From JACVRU01 sp040905885 (GTDB lineage Bacteria; Actinomycetota; Thermoleophilia; Gaiellales; Gaiellaceae): a stretch of 14,235 nucleotides of DNA. The first letter of the stretch is position 1. Every line of letters begins with the position of its first letter. The position numbers and the translations under genes were made by a program. The notes under the pieces are model-generated. The model made no database searches and had not been told where the DNA came from. It saw only the letters and a list, made by a program, of their open reading frames with translations. Positions 12,256 through 14,235 of this stretch are shown in pieces. The stretch covers positions 1 to 14,235 of the forward strand of contig JBBDQR010000189.1 in the NCBI GenBank assembly GCA_040905885.1. Reading direction: 5' to 3'.

Positions 12256-12708
12256 ATGCAGAAGAGTCAGTTGCAGAAAACCTGGAACGCAAAGCCGGGC
12301 GAGGTCCAGCAGCGCTGGTTCCTCGTGGACGCCGAGGGGCGCACCCTGGGCCGTCTCGCGACGCAGATCGCCGACACGCTGCGGGGCAAGACGAAGCCCC
12401 AGTACACGCCGCACGTCGACACGGGCGACTTCGTCGTCGTCGTCAACGCCGAGAAGATCCAGGTCACGGGCAAGAAGCTCGACGACAAGATCTACTACCG
12501 GCACTCCGGCTACCCCGGCGGGCTGAAGCAGCGCACGCTCCGCGAGCAGCTCGACCGGCGGCCGACCGAGGTGCTGCGCGCGGCCGTGAAGGGGATGCTG
12601 CCGCGCAACAAGCTGGCGCGGCGCCAGATCCTGAAGCTGAAGATCTACGCGGGGCCGGAGCACCCGCACGAGGCGCAGCGGCCCGAGCCGCTGCCGCTGG
12701 AGGACTGA
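12256..12708 (+). CDS. rplM: 50S ribosomal protein L13
   Basis: A structural protein of the large ribosomal subunit that binds 23S rRNA early in assembly. The product is 150 aa from ATG 12256, typical for L13. Recognisable blocks are WFLVDAEGRTLGRLAT (22-37), LRGKTKPQYTPHVDTGDFVV, NAEKIQVTGKKLDDKIYYRHSGYPGG, AVKGMLPRNKLARR and the C-terminal YAGPEHPHEAQ. The N-terminal extension MQKSQLQKTW is slightly longer than in many bacteria. The ATG has no Shine-Dalgarno sequence and lies 9 nt after a strong hairpin. rpsI begins 1 bp after the stop, the near-universal bacterial rplM-rpsI pair. Confidence 0.97.
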   Translation: MQKSQLQKTWNAKPGEVQQRWFLVDAEGRTLGRLATQIADTLRGKTKPQYTPHVDTGDFVVVVNAEKIQVTGKKLDDKIYYRHSGYPGGLKQRTLREQLDRRPTEVLRAAVKGMLPRNKLARRQILKLKIYAGPEHPHEAQRPEPLPLED

Positions 12709-12709
12709 C

Positions 12710-13105
12710 ATGAGCGAACTGGCCCAGTACCGGGGAACCGGCAAGCGGAAGACCTCGGTCGCGCGCGTGATCCTGCGCCCCGGCGACGGCGCGTCGTGGA
12801 TCAACGGCCGCACGATCGACGACTACTTCCCGCGGCCGACGCACCGCTCGACCGTCCTCGCGCCGTTCAAGGTGGCGGGCCTCGAGGGCCGTTACGACCT
12901 GCGCGTGCGGGTCGCCGGCGGCGGGCCGTCGGGCCAGGCGGGCGCCATTCGTCACGGGATCGCCCGCGCGCTCGTCGAGGCCGATCCCGAGCTGCGCGTG
13001 CCGCTCAAGCGCGCCGGCTTCCTCACGCGCGACGCGCGGATCGTGGAGCGCAAGAAGGCCGGTCTCCACAAGGCGCGCAAGGCCCCGCAGTTCAGCAAGC
13101 GCTAG
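12710..13105 (+). CDS. rpsI: 30S ribosomal protein S9
   Basis: A small-subunit ribosomal protein whose C-terminal tail reaches the P-site tRNA. The product is 131 aa, full length. The family blocks are YRGTGKRKTSVARV (8-21), INGRTIDDYF (31-40), GGGPSGQAGAIRHGIARAL and the basic tail KKAGLHKARKAPQFSKR. The terminal Ser-Lys-Arg is intact; its Arg contacts the tRNA anticodon region in known structures. ATG 12710 follows the rplM stop by a single base, so translation is probably coupled. The last base of the stop codon is also the first base of the glmM GTG start. Confidence 0.97.
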   Translation: MSELAQYRGTGKRKTSVARVILRPGDGASWINGRTIDDYFPRPTHRSTVLAPFKVAGLEGRYDLRVRVAGGGPSGQAGAIRHGIARALVEADPELRVPLKRAGFLTRDARIVERKKAGLHKARKAPQFSKR

Positions 13106-14235
13106 TGGTCGCGCCCGAGCGGCGCTTCTTCGGCACGGACGGCGTCCGGGGAATCGTCGGCGAGAGCCTCACCGCCGAGCTGGTCGAGCGCCTCGGCAAG
13201 GCGGCGACGCTCTGGTCGGGCGGCGGCCGAGTCTTCGTCGGCCGCGACACGCGCGTCTCGGGGCCCGAGCTCGAGGACGCCTTCGCGCGCGGCGTCGTCG
13301 CGGCGGGAGGCCACGCCGTGCTCGCGGGCGTCCTTCCGACGCCTGCGGTGGCGCTGCTCGCGCTCGACCTCGGCGTCGTCATCTCCGCCTCGCACAACGC
13401 GCCCGAGTACAACGGGGTCAAGTTCTTCGACCGCGAGGGCCAGAAGCTGAGCGACGCCGCCGAGATCGAGATCGAGGCCCTGCTCGACGCGCCGGCCGCC
13501 GCGGAGCCGGGCACGGTCGACCGCGTCGGCGTCGCGTCGGACAGCTACGTCGACCACGTGCTGGAGCGCTTCGGCTCCGACCTCTCCGGCCTTCGGGTCG
13601 GCGTCGACTGCGCGAACGGCGCCTACTCGGGCCTCGCCCCCGAGGCGTTCCGCCGCCTGGGCGCCGACGTGGTGGCGCTCGGGGACGACGGGGACGGCGC
13701 CCGGATCAATGTCGGCTGCGGCGCCACCGACTTAGTGGCTCTGAGCCACAAAGTCCGGGAGGAGGGGCTCGACCTCGGCGTCGCCTTCGACGGGGACGGC
13801 GATCGCATGCTGGCGGTCGACGAGCGGGGCGAGGCGGTCGACGGCGACCAGATCCTCGCCGTCCTGGCCCTCGACCTCGGGGTCGACCTCGTCGCCGTCA
13901 CGGTCATGGCCAACCTCGGCCTGCACAGGCTGCTGGAGGAGCACGGCATCCGGGTGGTCACCACCGACGTCGGCGACCGCTACGTGCTCGAGGCTCTCCG
14001 CCGCGAGGGCGGGCTGCTCGGCGGCGAGGAGTCGGGCCACCTGATCTACCTCGACGGCCACGTGGCCGGGGACGGGCTCGTCGCCGGGCTGCTGCTCTGC
14101 CGCGCGCTGGCCGGCCGAACGCTTTCCGAGGCGGCCGCCGTCCTCGAGAAGTACCCGCAGGCCCGTGTGAACGTCCCCGTCCGCGACAAGCGCATCCCGC
14201 CCGAGCTCCGCGCCGAGATCGACGCCCTCGCCGGC
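13105..14235 (+). CDS. glmM: Phosphoglucosamine mutase (GlmM), 3' end outside the window
   Basis: Interconverts glucosamine 6-phosphate and glucosamine 1-phosphate, supplying UDP-GlcNAc for peptidoglycan. The first 377 residues are present of a family length of about 445. The N-terminal block RRFFGTDGVRG is at 6-16. The phosphoserine loop ISASHN (93-98) has catalytic Ser96; the next residues are APEYNG where many GlmM proteins have a Pro directly after HN. The metal loop DGDGDR is at 229-234. TTDVGDRYV (287-295) and the sugar-binding GGEESGH (307-313) follow. GTG 13105 overlaps the rpsI stop by one base (TAGTG) and lies five residues before the homology, so it is the best start. Residues 209-217 (DLVALSHKV) are encoded by a 27-bp imperfect palindrome that includes a TTA codon. 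Its place after rplM-rpsI is a common actinobacterial order. Confidence 0.94.
   Translation, partial: MVAPERRFFGTDGVRGIVGESLTAELVERLGKAATLWSGGGRVFVGRDTRVSGPELEDAFARGVVAAGGHAVLAGVLPTPAVALLALDLGVVISASHNAPEYNGVKFFDREGQKLSDAAEIEIEALLDAPAAAEPGTVDRVGVASDSYVDHVLERFGSDLSGLRVGVDCANGAYSGLAPEAFRRLGADVVALGDDGDGARINVGCGATDLVALSHKVREEGLDLGVAFDGDGDRMLAVDERGEAVDGDQILAVLALDLGVDLVAVTVMANLGLHRLLEEHGIRVVTTDVGDRYVLEALRREGGLLGGEESGHLIYLDGHVAGDGLVAGLLLCRALAGRTLSEAAAVLEKYPQARVNVPVRDKRIPPELRAEIDALAG
13729..13755. repeat. 27-bp imperfect palindrome inside glmM
   Basis: Left arm GACTTAGTGGCT (13729-13740), centre CTG (13741-13743), right arm AGCCACAAAGTC (13744-13755). Eleven of 12 arm positions pair; the mismatch is A13734 against A13750. 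It has the same arm and centre lengths as the MFS palindrome at 11579-11605, and seven of 12 left-arm bases agree between the two. It includes the only other TTA codon found in the window (13732-13734). Protein length looks normal here, so it has replaced sequence rather than lengthened the gene. Confidence 0.75.

Overview
The window is very GC-rich, with third codon positions almost always G or C. It is densely packed with short gaps, 4-bp start/stop overlaps and many GTG starts. The gene content (a type 2 orotidine-5'-phosphate decarboxylase, a DUF4234-like membrane protein, a long-chain alcohol oxidase-type GMC flavoprotein, and an rplM-rpsI-glmM cluster) suggests a high-GC actinobacterium, perhaps of class Thermoleophilia. 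The lineage is an inference from gene content and style, not a placement by search. No rRNA, tRNA, CRISPR array, insertion sequence or prophage was seen.

Layout, left to right. (1) 98-3390 is a plus-strand run: pyrF, a membrane-anchored LysM protein, a serine D-Ala-D-Ala carboxypeptidase and a PfkB-family 1-phosphofructokinase-like kinase, joined by gaps of 3 and 12 bp and a 4-bp overlap. (2) After 136 bp comes a monomeric sarcosine oxidase / N-methyltryptophan oxidase-type flavoenzyme (3527-4669). (3) 4701-7767 is the guanine nucleotide module guaB-guaA (IMP to XMP to GMP). guaB looks leaderless, and guaA appears to start at an ATT codon inside the end of guaB. (4) A minus-strand coiled-coil protein of unknown function (7730-8086) converges on guaA and diverges from a small membrane protein that is translationally coupled to the GMC oxidoreductase. 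(5) A minus-strand acylphosphatase shares its stop region with the GMC gene and overlaps, 5' end to 5' end, a uracil-DNA-glycosylase-superfamily gene, which is coupled to an MFS transporter. (6) 12256-14235 is rplM-rpsI-glmM, with glmM cut by the window end.

Most genes are housekeeping: pyrimidine and guanine nucleotide synthesis, ribosomal proteins, and peptidoglycan precursor synthesis and trimming. The unusual signals lie inside or between them. Two 27-bp palindromes of identical geometry (12-bp arms, 3-bp centre) sit in-frame in the MFS and glmM genes and hold the only two TTA codons I found in the window. A stretch of about 110 bp of AT-ending codons lies exactly over the catalytic loop of guaB. 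guaA has no ATG, GTG or TTG codon available upstream of its conserved N-terminus, but has a strong Shine-Dalgarno sequence 6 nt before an ATT.

No clearly new multi-gene system is visible. The best candidates for something undescribed are the coding palindromes, the guaB codon island and the ATT start of guaA.
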